Shown here in pieces: positions 1-13,990 of a stretch of DNA of 64,000 bases (positions are counted from its first letter, which is position 1; every line of letters starts with the position of its first letter). The stretch is from Lepturacanthus savala. Its lineage: Eukaryota > Chordata > Actinopteri > Scombriformes > Trichiuridae. A program made the translations under genes and the position numbers. The stretch spans positions 992,001 through 1,056,000 of the forward strand of contig JARUPU010000033.1 of assembly GCA_030544235.1 (NCBI GenBank), given 5' to 3'. The notes under the pieces were generated by a model. It searched no databases. It was not told the origin of the DNA and was given only the letters and a program-made list of their open reading frames with translations.

Positions 1-3000
1 ACTTTATGTGAAATGGTATAGTTTTGGATCAGAAATTCACCTGGAAAAGCTATTGTTTTCATGTGGTTTGTGTTTTAAAGTTTTTATTGCTCCATATGCA
101 TTCTCTCGGTCTGAAGAGCCCAAAAAGACAAAAAGCTATGTAGGCCTAAATCAGTACAATATTTTTACACAAAATCTTATTTACCTTTTACTTTATGTGA
201 AATGGTATAGTTTTGGATCAGAAATTCACCTGGAAAAGCTATTGTTTTCATGTGGTTTGTGTTTTAAAGTTTTTATTACTCCATATGCATTCTATCGGTC
301 TGAAGAGCCCAAAAAGACAAAAAGCTATATAGGCCTAAATCAGTACAATATTTTTATAGAAAAACTTGTTTACCTTTTACTTTATGTGAAATGGTATAGT
401 TTTGGATCAGAAATTCACCTGGAAAAGCTATTGTTTTCATGTGGTTTGTGTTTTAAAGTTTTTATTGCTCCATATGCATTCTCTCGGTCTGAAGAGCACA
501 AAAAGACAAAAAACTATATAAGCCTAAATCAGAACAATATTTTTATAGAAAATCTTATTTACCTTTAACTTTATGTGAAATGGTACAGTTTTGGATCAGA
601 AATTCACCTGGAAAAGCTATTGTTTTCATGTGGTTTGTGTTTTAAAGTTTTTATTGCTCCATATGCATTCTCTCGGTCTGAAGAGCCCAAAAAGACAAAA
701 AGCTATATAGGCCTAAATCAGTACAATATTTTTACAGAAAATCTTATTTACCTTTTACTATTTGTAAAATGGTATAGTTTTGGATCAGAAATTCACCTGG
801 AAAAGCTATTGTTTTCATGTGGTTTGTGTTTTAAAGTTTTTATTGCTCCATATGCATTCCCTCGGTCTGAAGAGCCCAAAAAGACAAAAAGCTATATAGG
901 CCTAAATCAGTACAATATTTTTACAGAAAATCTTATTTACCTTTTACTATTTGTAAAATGGTATAGTTTTGGATCAGAAATTCACCTGGAAAAGCTATTG
1001 TTTTCATGTGGTTTGTGTTTTAAAGTTTTTATTGCTCCATATGCATTCTCTCGGTCTGAAGAGCCCAAAAAGACAAAAAGCTATATAGGCCTAAATCAGT
1101 ACAATATTTTTATAGAAAAACTTGTTTACCTTTTACTTTATGTGAAATGGTATAGTTTTGGATCAGAAATTCACCTGGAAAAGCTATTGTTTTCATGTGG
1201 TTTGTGTTTTAAAGTTTTTATTGCTCCATATGCATTCTCTCGGTCTGAAGAGCACAAAAAGACAAAAAGCTATATAAGCCTAAATCAGAACAATATTTTT
1301 ATAGAAAATCTTATTTACCTTTAACTTTATGTGAAATGGTACAGTTTTGGATCAGAAATTCACCTGGAAAAGCTATTGTTTTCATGTGGTTTGTGTTTTA
1401 AAGTTTTTATTGCTCCATATGCATTCTCTCGGTCTGAAGAGCCCAAAAAGACAAAAAGCTATATAGGCCTAAATCAGTACAATATTTTTACAGAAAATCT
1501 TATTTACCTTTTACTATTTGTAAAATGGTATAGTTTTGGATCAGAAATTCACCTGGAAAAGCTATTGTTTTCATGTGGTTTGTCTTTTAAAGTTTTTATT
1601 GCTCCATATGCATTCTCTCGGTCTGAAGAGCCCAAAAAGACAAAAAGCTATATAGGCCTAAATCAGTACAATATTTTTATAGAAAAACTTGTTTACCTTT
1701 TACTTTATGTGAAATGGTATAGTTTTGGATCAGAAATTCACCTGGAAAAGCTATTGTTTTCATGTGGTTTGTGTTTTAAAGTTTTTATTGCTCCATATGC
1801 ATTCTCTCGGTCTGAAGAGCACAAAAAGACAAAAAGCTATATAAGCCTAAATCAGAACAATATTTTTATAGAAAAACTTATTTACCTTTTACTTTATGTG
1901 AAATGGTATAGTTTTGGATCAGAAATTCACCTGGAAAAGCTATTGTTTTCATGTGGTTTGTGTTTTAAAGTTTTTATTGCTCCAAATGCATTCTCTCGGT
2001 CTGAAGAGCCCAAAAAGACAAAAAGCTATATAGGCCTAAATCAGTACAATATTTTTATAGAAAAACTTATTTACCTTTTATTTTATGTGAAATGGTATAG
2101 TTTTGGATCAGAAATTCACCTGGAAAAGCTATTGTTTTCATGTGGTTTGTGTTTTAAAGTTTTTATTGCTCCATATGCATTCTCTCGGTCTGAAGAGCCC
2201 AAATAGACAAAAAGCTATATAGGCCTAAATCAGTACAATATTTTTATAGAAAAACTTATTTACCTTTTACTTTATGTGAAATGGTATAGTTTTGGATCAG
2301 AAATTCACCTGGAAAAGCTATTGTTTTCATGTGGTTTGTGTTTTAAAGTTTTTATTGCTCCATATGCATTCTCTCGGTCTGAAGAGCACAAAAAGACAAA
2401 AAGCTATATAAGCCTAAATCAGAACAATATTTTTATAGAAAATCTTATTTACCTTTAACTTTATGTGAAATGGTACAGTTTTGGATCAGAAATTCACCTG
2501 GAAAAGCTATTGTTTTCATGTGGTTTGTGTTTTAAAGTTTTTATTGCTCCATATGCATTCTCTCGGTCTGAAGAGCCCAAAAAGACAAAAAGCTATATAG
2601 GCCTAAATCAGTACAATATTTTCATAGAAAAACTTATTTACCTTTTACTTTATGTAAAATGGTATAGTTTTGGATCAGGAATTCACCTGGAAAAGCTATT
2701 GTTTTCATGTGGTTTGTGTTTTAAAGTTTTTATTGCTCCATATGCATTCTCTCGGTCTGAAGAGCCCAAAAAGACAAAAAGCTATATAGGCCTAAATCAG
2801 TACAATATTTTCATAGAAAAACTTATTTACCTTTTACTTTATGTAAAATGGTATAGTTTTGGATCAGAAATTCACCTGGAAAAACTATTGTTTTCATGTG
2901 GTTTGTGTTTTAAAGTTTTTATTGCTCCATATGCATTCTCTCGGTCTGAAGAGCCCAAAAAGACAAAAAGCTATATAGGCCTAAATCAGTACAATATTTT

Positions 3001-6000
3001 CATAGAAAAACTTATTTACCTTTTACTTTATGTGAAATGGTATAGTTTTGGATCAGAAATTCACCTGGAAAAGCTATTGTTTTCATGTGGTTTGTGTTTT
3101 AAAGTTTTTATTGCTCCATATGCATTCTCTCGGTCTGAAGAGCCCAAAAAGACAAATAGCTATATAGGCCTAAATCAGTACAATATTTTTATAGAAAAAC
3201 TTATTTACCTTTTACTTTATATGAAATGGTATAGTTTTGGATCAGAAATTCACCTGGAAAAGCTATTGTTTTCATGTAGTTTGTGTTTTAAAGTTTTTAT
3301 TGCTCCATATGCATTCTCTCGGTCTGAAGAGCCCAAAAAGAAGAAAAGGTATATAGGCCTAAATCAGTACAATATTTTCATAGAAAAACTTATTTACCTT
3401 TTACTTTATGTGAAATGGTATAGTTTTGGATCAGAAATTCACCTGGAAAAGCTATTGTTTTCATGTGGTTTGTGTGTTAAAGTTTTTATTGCTCCATATG
3501 CATTCTCTCGGTCTGAAGAGCCCAAAAAGACAAAAAGCTATATAGGCCTAAATCAGTACAATATTTTTATAGAAAAACTTATTTACCTTTTACTTTATGT
3601 GAAATGGTATAGTTTTGGATCAGAAATTCACCTGGAAAAGCTATTGTTTTCATGTGGTTTGTGTTTTAAAGTTTTTATTGCTCCATATGCATTCTCTCGG
3701 TCTGAAGAGCCCAAAAAGACAAAAAGCTATATAGGCCTAAATCAGTACAATATTTGTATAGAAAAACTTATTTACCTTTTACTTTATGTGAAATGGTATA
3801 GTTTTGGATCAGAAATTCACCTGGAAAAGCTATTGTTTTCATGTGGTTTGTGTTTTAAAGTTTTTATTGCTCCATATGCATTCTCTCGGTCTGAAGAGCA
3901 CAAAAAGACAAAAAGCTATATAAGTCTAAATCAGAACAATATTTTTATAGAAAATCTTATTTACCTTTAACTTTATGTGAAATGGTACAGTTTTGGATCA
4001 GAAATTCACCTGGAAAAGCTATTGTTTTCATGTGGTTTGTGTTTTAAAGTTTTTATTGCTCCATATGCATTCTCTCGGTCGGAAGAGCACAAAAAGACCA
4101 AAAGCTATGTAGGCCTGAATCAGTACAATATTTTTACAGAAAATCTTATTTACCTTTTACTATATGTAAAATGGTATAGTTTTGGATCAGAAATTCACCT
4201 GGAAAAGCTATTGTTTTCATGTGGTTTGTGTTTTAAAGTTTTTATTGCTCCATATGCATTCTCTCGGTCGGAAGAGCACAAAAAGACCAAAAGCTATGTA
4301 GGCCTGAATCAGTACAATATTTTTACAGAAAATCTTATTTACCTTTTACTATATGTAAAATGGTATAGTTTTGGATCAGAAATTCGCCTGGAAAAGCTAT
4401 TGTTTTCATGTGGTTTTTGTTTTAAAGTTTTTATTGCTCCATATGCATTCTCTCGGTCGGAAGAGCACAATGAGGTAAAAAGCCATGTACATCTAAATCA
4501 GTGAAATATTTTTACAGAAAAACTTATTTACCTTTTACTTTATGTGAAATGGTATAGTTTTGGATCAGAAATTCACCTGGAAAAGCTATTGTTTTCATGT
4601 GGTTTGTGTTTTAAAGTTTTTATTGCTCCATATGCATTCTCTCGGTCTGAAGAGCCCAAAAAGACAAATAGCTATATAGGCCTAAATCAGTACAATATTT
4701 TTATAGAAAAACTTATTTACCTTTTACTTTATATGAAATGGTATAGTTTTGGATCAGAAATTCACCTGGAAAAGCTATTGTTTTCATGTGGTTTGTGTTT
4801 TAAAGTTTTTATTGCTCCATATGCATTCTCTCGGTCTGAAGAGCCCAAAAAGAAGAAAAGGTATATAGGCCTAAATCAGTACAATATTTTCATAGAAAAA
4901 CTTATTTACCTTTTACTTTATGTGAAATGGTATAGTTTTGGATCAGAAATTCACCTGGAAAAGCTATTGTTTTCATGTGGTTTGTGTTTTAAAGTTTTTA
5001 TTGCTCCATATGCATTCTCTCGGTCTGAAGAGCCCAAAAAGACAAAAAGCTATATAGGCCTAAATCAGTACAATATTTTTATAGAAAAACTTATTTACCT
5101 TTTACTTTATGTGAAATGGTATAGTTTTGGATCAGAAATTCACCTGGAAAAGCTATTGTTTTCATGTGGTTTGTGTGTTAAAGTTTTTATTGCTCCATAT
5201 GCATTCTCTCGGTCTGAAGAGCCCAAAAAGACAAAAAGCTATATAGGCCTAAATCAGTACAATATTTTTATAGAAAAACTTATTTACCTTTTACTTTATG
5301 TGAAATGGTATAGTTTTGGATCAGAAATTCACCTGGAAAAGCTATTGTTTTCATGTGGTTTGTGTTTTAAAGTTTTTATTGCTCCATATGCATTCTCTCG
5401 GTCTGAAGAGCCCAAAAAGACAAAAAGCTATATAGGCCTAAATCAGTACAATATTTGTATAGAAAAACTTATTTACCTTTTACTTTATGTGAAATGGTAT
5501 AGTTTTGGATCAGAAATTCACCTGGAAAAGCTATTGTTTTCATGTGGTTTGTGTTTTAAAGTTTTTATTGCTCCATATGCATTCTCTCGGTCTGAAGAGC
5601 ACAAAAAGACAAAAAGCTATATAAGTCTAAATCAGAACAATATTTTTATAGAAAATCTTATTTACCTTTAACTTTATGTGAAATGGTACAGTTTTGGATC
5701 AGAAATTCACCTGGAAAAGCTATTGTTTTCATGTGGTTTGTGTTTTAAAGTTTTTATTGCTCCATATGCATTCTCTCGGTCGGAAGAGCACAAAAAGACC
5801 AAAAGCTATGTAGGCCTGAATCAGTACAATATTTTTACAGAAAATCTTATTTACCTTTTACTATATGTAAAATGGTATAGTTTTGGATCAGAAATTCACC
5901 TGGAAAAGCTATTGTTTTCATGTGGTTTGTGTTTTAAAGTTTTTATTGCTCCATATGCATTCTCTCGGTCGGAAGAGCACAAAAAGACCAAAAGCTATGT

Positions 6001-9000
6001 AGGCCTGAATCAGTACAATATTTTTACAGAAAATCTTATTTACCTTTTACTATATGTAAAATGGTATAGTTTTGGATCAGAAATTCGCCTGGAAAAGCTA
6101 TTGTTTTCATGTGGTTTTTGTTTTAAAGTTTTTATTGCTCCATATGCATTCTCTCGGTCGGAAGAGCACAATGAGGTAAAAAGCCATGTACATCTAAATC
6201 AGTGAAATATTTTTACAGAAAAACTTATTTACCTTTTACTTTATGTGAAATGGTATAGTTTTGGATCAGAAATTCACCTGGAAAAGCTATTGTTTTCATG
6301 TGGTTTGTGTTTTAAAGTTTTTATTGCTCCATATGCATTCTCTCGGTCTGAAGAGCCCAAAAAGACAAATAGCTATATAGGCCTAAATCAGTACAATATT
6401 TTTATAGAAAAACTTATTTACCTTTTACTTTATATGAAATGGTATAGTTTTGGATCAGAAATTCACCTGGAAAAGCTATTGTTTTCATGTGGTTTGTGTT
6501 TTAAAGTTTTTATTGCTCCATATGCATTCTCTCGGTCTGAAGAGCCCAAAAAGAAGAAAAGGTATATAGGCCTAAATCAGTACAATATTTTCATAGAAAA
6601 ACTTATTTACCTTTTACTTTATGTGAAATGGTATAGTTTTGGATCAGAAATTCACCTGGAAAAGCTATTGTTTTCATGTGGTTTGTGTTTTAAAGTTTTT
6701 ATTGCTCCATATGCATTCTCTCGGTCTGAAGAGCACAAAAAGACAAAAAACTATATAAGCCTAAATCAGAACAATATTTTTATAGAAAATCTTATTTACC
6801 TTTAACTTTATGTGAAATGGTACAGTTTTGGATCAGAAATTCACCTGGAAAAGCTATTGTTTTCATGTGGTTTGTGTTTTAAAGTTTTTATTGCTCCATA
6901 TGCATTCTCTCGGTCTGAAGAGCCCAAAAAGACAAAAAGCTATATAGGCCTAAATCAGTACAATATTTTTACAGAAAATCTTATTTACCTTTTACTATTT
7001 GTAAAATGGTATAGTTTTGGATCAGAAATTCACCTGGAAAAGCTATTGTTTTCATGTGGTTTGTGTTTTAAAGTTTTTATTGCTCCATATGCATTCTCTC
7101 GGTCTGAAGAGCCCAAAAAGACAAAAAGCTATATAGGCCTAAATCAGTACAATATTTTTACAGAAAATCTTATTTACCTTTTACTATTTGTAAAATGGTA
7201 TAGTTTTGGATCAGAAATTCACCTGGAAAAGCTATTGTTTTCATGTGGTTTGTGTTTTAAAGTTTTTATTGCTCCATATGCATTCTCTCGGTCTGAAGAG
7301 CCCAAAAAGACAAAAAGCTATATAGGCCTAAATCAGTACAATATTTTTATAGAAAAACTTGTTTACCTTTTACTTTATGTGAAATGGTATAGTTTTGGAT
7401 CAGAAATTCACCTGGAAAAGCTATTGTTTTCATGTGGTTTGTGTTTTAAAGTTTTTATTGCTCCATATGCATTCTCTCGGTCTGAAGAGCACAAAAAGAC
7501 AAAAAGCTATATAAGCCTAAATCAGAACAATATTTTTATAGAAAATCTTATTTACCTTTAACTTTATGTGAAATGGTACAGTTTTGGATCAGAAATTCAC
7601 CTGGAAAAGCTATTGTTTTCATGTGGTTTGTGTTTTAAAGTTTTTATTGCTCCATATGCATTCTCTCGGTCTGAAGAGCCCAAAAAGACAAAAAGCTATA
7701 TAGGCCTAAATCAGTACAATATTTTTACAGAAAATCTTATTTACCTTTTACTATTTGTAAAATGGTATAGTTTTGGATCAGAAATTCACCTGGAAAAGCT
7801 ATTGTTTTCATGTGGTTTGTCTTTTAAAGTTTTTATTGCTCCATATGCATTCTCTCGGTCTGAAGAGCCCAAAAAGACAAAAAGCTATATAGGCCTAAAT
7901 CAGTACAATATTTTTATAGAAAAACTTGTTTACCTTTTACTTTATGTGAAATGGTATAGTTTTGGATCAGAAATTCACCTGGAAAAGCTATTGTTTTCAT
8001 GTGGTTTGTGTTTTAAAGTTTTTATTGCTCCATATGCATTCTCTCGGTCTGAAGAGCACAAAAAGACAAAAAGCTATATAAGCCTAAATCAGAACAATAT
8101 TTTTATAGAAAAACTTATTTACCTTTTACTTTATGTGAAATGGTATAGTTTTGGATCAGAAATTCACCTGGAAAAGCTATTGTTTTCATGTGGTTTGTGT
8201 TTTAAAGTTTTTATTGCTCCAAATGCATTCTCTCGGTCTGAAGAGCCCAAAAAGACAAAAAGCTATATAGGCCTAAATCAGTACAATATTTTTATAGAAA
8301 AACTTATTTACCTTTTATTTTATGTGAAATGGTATAGTTTTGGATCAGAAATTCACCTGGAAAAGCTATTGTTTTCATGTGGTTTGTGTTTTAAAGTTTT
8401 TATTGCTCCATATGCATTCTCTCGGTCTGAAGAGCCCAAATAGACAAAAAGCTATATAGGCCTAAATCAGTACAATATTTTTATAGAAAAACTTATTTAC
8501 CTTTTACTTTATGTGAAATGGTATAGTTTTGGATCAGAAATTCACCTGGAAAAGCTATTGTTTTCATGTGGTTTGTGTTTTAAAGTTTTTATTGCTCCAT
8601 ATGCATTCTCTCGGTCTGAAGAGCACAAAAAGACAAAAAGCTATATAAGCCTAAATCAGAACAATATTTTTATAGAAAATCTTATTTACCTTTAACTTTA
8701 TGTGAAATGGTACAGTTTTGGATCAGAAATTCACCTGGAAAAGCTATTGTTTTCATGTGGTTTGTGTTTTAAAGTTTTTATTGCTCCATATGCATTCTCT
8801 CGGTCTGAAGAGCCCAAAAAGACAAAAAGCTATATAGGCCTAAATCAGTACAATATTTTCATAGAAAAACTTATTTACCTTTTACTTTATGTAAAATGGT
8901 ATAGTTTTGGATCAGGAATTCACCTGGAAAAGCTATTGTTTTCATGTGGTTTGTGTTTTAAAGTTTTTATTGCTCCATATGCATTCTCTCGGTCTGAAGA

Positions 9001-12000
9001 GCCCAAAAAGACAAAAAGCTATATAGGCCTAAATCAGTACAATATTTTCATAGAAAAACTTATTTACCTTTTACTTTATGTAAAATGGTATAGTTTTGGA
9101 TCAGAAATTCACCTGGAAAAACTATTGTTTTCATGTGGTTTGTGTTTTAAAGTTTTTATTGCTCCATATGCATTCTCTCGGTCTGAAGAGCCCAAAAAGA
9201 CAAAAAGCTATATAGGCCTAAATCAGTACAATATTTTCATAGAAAAACTTATTTACCTTTTACTTTATGTGAAATGGTATAGTTTTGGATCAGAAATTCA
9301 CCTGGAAAAGCTATTGTTTTCATGTGGTTTGTGTTTTAAAGTTTTTATTGCTCCATATGCATTCTCTCGGTCTGAAGAGCCCAAAAAGACAAATAGCTAT
9401 ATAGGCCTAAATCAGTACAATATTTTTATAGAAAAACTTATTTACCTTTTACTTTATATGAAATGGTATAGTTTTGGATCAGAAATTCACCTGGAAAAGC
9501 TATTGTTTTCATGTGGTTTGTGTTTTAAAGTTTTTATTGCTCCATATGCATTCTCTCGGTCTGAAGAGCCCAAAAAGAAGAAAAGGTATATAGGCCTAAA
9601 TCAGTACAATATTTTCATAGAAAAACTTATTTACCTTTTACTTTATGTGAAATGGTATAGTTTTGGATCAGAAATTCACCTGGAAAAGCTATTGTTTTCA
9701 TGTGGTTTGTGTGTTAAAGTTTTTATTGCTCCATATGCATTCTCTCGGTCTGAAGAGCCCAAAAAGACAAAAAGCTATATAGGCCTAAATCAGTACAATA
9801 TTTTTATAGAAAAACTTATTTACCTTTTACTTTATGTGAAATGGTATAGTTTTGGATCAGAAATTCACCTGGAAAAGCTATTGTTTTCATGTGGTTTGTG
9901 TTTTAAAGTTTTTATTGCTCCATATGCATTCTCTCGGTCTGAAGAGCCCAAAAAGACAAAAAGCTATATAGGCCTAAATCAGTACAATATTTGTATAGAA
10001 AAACTTATTTACCTTTTACTTTATGTGAAATGGTATAGTTTTGGATCAGAAATTCACCTGGAAAAGCTATTGTTTTCATGTGGTTTGTGTTTTAAAGTTT
10101 TTATTGCTCCATATGCATTCTCTCGGTCTGAAGAGCACAAAAAGACAAAAAGCTATATAAGTCTAAATCAGAACAATATTTTTATAGAAAATCTTATTTA
10201 CCTTTAACTTTATGTGAAATGGTACAGTTTTGGATCAGAAATTCACCTGGAAAAGCTATTGTTTTCATGTGGTTTGTGTTTTAAAGTTTTTATTGCTCCA
10301 TATGCATTCTCTCGGTCGGAAGAGCACAAAAAGACCAAAAGCTATGTAGGCCTGAATCAGTACAATATTTTTACAGAAAATCTTATTTACCTTTTACTAT
10401 ATGTAAAATGGTATAGTTTTGGATCAGAAATTCACCTGGAAAAGCTATTGTTTTCATGTGGTTTGTGTTTTAAAGTTTTTATTGCTCCATATGCATTCTC
10501 TCGGTCGGAAGAGCACAAAAAGACCAAAAGCTATGTAGGCCTGAATCAGTACAATATTTTTACAGAAAATCTTATTTACCTTTTACTATATGTAAAATGG
10601 TATAGTTTTGGATCAGAAATTCGCCTGGAAAAGCTATTGTTTTCATGTGGTTTTTGTTTTAAAGTTTTTATTGCTCCATATGCATTCTCTCGGTCGGAAG
10701 AGCACAATGAGGTAAAAAGCCATGTACATCTAAATCAGTGAAATATTTTTACAGAAAAACTTATTTACCTTTTACTTTATGTGAAATGGTATAGTTTTGG
10801 ATCAGAAATTCACCTGGAAAAGCTATTGTTTTCATGTGGTTTGTGTTTTAAAGTTTTTATTGCTCCATATGCATTCTCTCGGTCTGAAGAGCCCAAAAAG
10901 ACAAATAGCTATATAGGCCTAAATCAGTACAATATTTTTATAGAAAAACTTATTTACCTTTTACTTTATATGAAATGGTATAGTTTTGGATCAGAAATTC
11001 ACCTGGAAAAGCTATTGTTTTCATGTGGTTTGTGTTTTAAAGTTTTTATTGCTCCATATGCATTCTCTCGGTCTGAAGAGCCCAAAAAGAAGAAAAGGTA
11101 TATAGGCCTAAATCAGTACAATATTTTCATAGAAAAACTTATTTACCTTTTACTTTATGTGAAATGGTATAGTTTTGGATCAGAAATTCACCTGGAAAAG
11201 CTATTGTTTTCATGTGGTTTGTGTTTTAAAGTTTTTATTGCTCCATATGCATTCTCTCGGTCTGAAGAGCCCAAAAAGACAAAAAGCTATATAGGCCTAA
11301 ATCAGTACAATATTTTTATAGAAAAACTTATTTACCTTTTACTTTATGTGAAATGGTATAGTTTTGGATCAGAAATTCACCTGGAAAAGCTATTGTTTTC
11401 ATGTGGTTTGTGTGTTAAAGTTTTTATTGCTCCATATGCATTCTCTCGGTCTGAAGAGCCCAAAAAGACAAAAAGCTATATAGGCCTAAATCAGTACAAT
11501 ATTTTTATAGAAAAACTTATTTACCTTTTACTTTATGTGAAATGGTATAGTTTTGGATCAGAAATTCACCTGGAAAAGCTATTGTTTTCATGTGGTTTGT
11601 GTTTTAAAGTTTTTATTGCTCCATATGCATTCTCTCGGTCTGAAGAGCCCAAAAAGACAAAAAGCTATATAGGCCTAAATCAGTACAATATTTGTATAGA
11701 AAAACTTATTTACCTTTTACTTTATGTGAAATGGTATAGTTTTGGATCAGAAATTCACCTGGAAAAGCTATTGTTTTCATGTGGTTTGTGTTTTAAAGTT
11801 TTTATTGCTCCATATGCATTCTCTCGGTCTGAAGAGCACAAAAAGACAAAAAGCTATATAAGTCTAAATCAGAACAATATTTTTATAGAAAATCTTATTT
11901 ACCTTTAACTTTATGTGAAATGGTACAGTTTTGGATCAGAAATTCACCTGGAAAAGCTATTGTTTTCATGTGGTTTGTGTTTTAAAGTTTTTATTGCTCC

Positions 12001-13990
12001 ATATGCATTCTCTCGGTCGGAAGAGCACAAAAAGACCAAAAGCTATGTAGGCCTGAATCAGTACAATATTTTTACAGAAAATCTTATTTACCTTTTACTA
12101 TATGTAAAATGGTATAGTTTTGGATCAGAAATTCACCTGGAAAAGCTATTGTTTTCATGTGGTTTGTGTTTTAAAGTTTTTATTGCTCCATATGCATTCT
12201 CTCGGTCGGAAGAGCACAAAAAGACCAAAAGCTATGTAGGCCTGAATCAGTACAATATTTTTACAGAAAATCTTATTTACCTTTTACTATATGTAAAATG
12301 GTATAGTTTTGGATCAGAAATTCGCCTGGAAAAGCTATTGTTTTCATGTGGTTTTTGTTTTAAAGTTTTTATTGCTCCATATGCATTCTCTCGGTCGGAA
12401 GAGCACAATGAGGTAAAAAGCCATGTACATCTAAATCAGTGAAATATTTTTACAGAAAAACTTATTTACCTTTTACTTTATGTGAAATGGTATAGTTTTG
12501 GATCAGAAATTCACCTGGAAAAGCTATTGTTTTCATGTGGTTTGTGTTTTAAAGTTTTTATTGCTCCATATGCATTCTCTCGGTCTGAAGAGCCCAAAAA
12601 GACAAATAGCTATATAGGCCTAAATCAGTACAATATTTTTATAGAAAAACTTATTTACCTTTTACTTTATATGAAATGGTATAGTTTTGGATCAGAAATT
12701 CACCTGGAAAAGCTATTGTTTTCATGTGGTTTGTGTTTTAAAGTTTTTATTGCTCCATATGCATTCTCTCGGTCTGAAGAGCCCAAAAAGAAGAAAAGGT
12801 ATATAGGCCTAAATCAGTACAATATTTTCATAGAAAAACTTATTTACCTTTTACTTTATGTGAAATGGTATAGTTTTGGATCAGAAATTCACCTGGAAAA
12901 GCTATTGTTTTCATGTGGTTTGTGTTTTAAAGTTTTTATTGCTCCATATGCATTCTCTCGGTCTGAAGAGCCCAAAAAGACAAAAAGCTATATAGGCCTA
13001 AATCAGTACAATATTTTTATAGAAAAACTTATTTACCTTTTACTTTATGTGAAATGGTATAGTTTTGGATCAGAAATTCACCTGGAAAAGCTATTGTTTT
13101 CATGTGGTTTGTGTTTTAAAGTTTTTATTGCTCCATATGCATTCTCTCGGTCTGAAGAGCCCAAAAAGACAAAAAGCTATATAGGCCTAAATCAGTACAA
13201 TATTTGTATAGAAAAACTTATTTACCTTTTACTTTATGTGAAATGGTATAGTTTTGGATCAGAAATTCACCTGGAAAAGCTATTGTTTTCATGTGGTTTG
13301 TGTTTTAAAGTTTTTATTGCTCCATATGCATTCTCTCGGTCTGAAGAGCACAAAAAGACAAAAAGCTATATAAGTCTAAATCAGAACAATATTTTTATAG
13401 AAAATCTTATTTACCTTTAACTTTATGTGAAATGGTACAGTTTTGGATCAGAAATTCACCTGGAAAAGCTATTGTTTTCATGTGGTTTGTGTTTTAAAGT
13501 TTTTATTGCTCCATATGCATTCTCTCGGTCGGAAGAGCACAAAAAGACCAAAAGCTATGTAGGCCTGAATCAGTACAATATTTTTACAGAAAATCTTATT
13601 TACCTTTTACTATATGTAAAATGGTATAGTTTTGGATCAGAAATTCACCTGGAAAAGCTATTGTTTTCATGTGGTTTGTGTTTTAAAGTTTTTATTGCTC
13701 CATATGCATTCTCTCGGTCGGAAGAGCACAAAAAGACCAAAAGCTATGTAGGCCTGAATCAGTACAATATTTTTACAGAAAATCTTATTTACCTTTTACT
13801 ATATGTAAAATGGTATAGTTTTGGATCAGAAATTCGCCTGGAAAAGCTATTGTTTTCATGTGGTTTTTGTTTTAAAGTTTTTATTGCTCCATATGCATTC
13901 TCTCGGTCGGAAGAGCACAATGAGGTAAAAAGCCATGTACATCTAAATCAGTGAAATATTTTTACAGAAAATCTTATTCACCTTTTACTT
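1..13990 (+). repeat. 189-bp satellite array, left
   Basis: About 74 head-to-tail monomers of 189 bp fill this stretch. It is AT-rich, and neighbouring monomers differ by only a few bases. Shared landmarks in each unit are a ggatcagaaattcacctgg block, a tccatatgcattctctcgg block and an aggcctaaatcag block. Because 189 is divisible by 3, one frame stays open across many units (63 codons per unit). It is interrupted only at variant monomers by a TTA-to-TAA change, a TAC-to-TGA change or an AAA-to-TAG type change. The length is close to a nucleosomal repeat, as in many fish centromeric satellites; that function is inference. No CENP-B-box-like motif was noticed. Confidence 0.97.
386..12859 (+). 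repeat. Higher-order duplication of satellite, period 6237 bp
   Basis: Copy A (about 386-6622) and copy B (about 6623-12859) are tandem copies 6237 bp apart, which is 33 monomers. Diagnostic variants recur at that spacing: a monomer encoding KTKNY, one encoding LSFK, one with APN instead of APY, and one with the AAATAG stop. Very few bases differ between the copies, for example Pro/Ser near 860 versus 7097, and Ser/Gly near 3277 versus 9514. Nested inside are 8- and 9-monomer sub-blocks of 1512 and 1701 bp, at 3032-4543, 4544-6244, 9269-10780, 10781-12481 and 12482-13993. This shows recent multi-level amplification. Confidence 0.9.

Noticed and set aside
2465..3970. 501-codon frame in the satellite as a repeat-protein gene
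   Set aside because: It is eight satellite units in the frame that is open in every unit. The in-frame start is GTG, not ATG, there are no splice signals or promoter, and neighbouring units are interrupted by recurrent stops. Kept as satellite, with the coding question listed as a finding.
1..13990. CRISPR-like direct repeats
   Set aside because: Repeats are head to tail with no spacers, 189 bp long, and lie in eukaryotic DNA.
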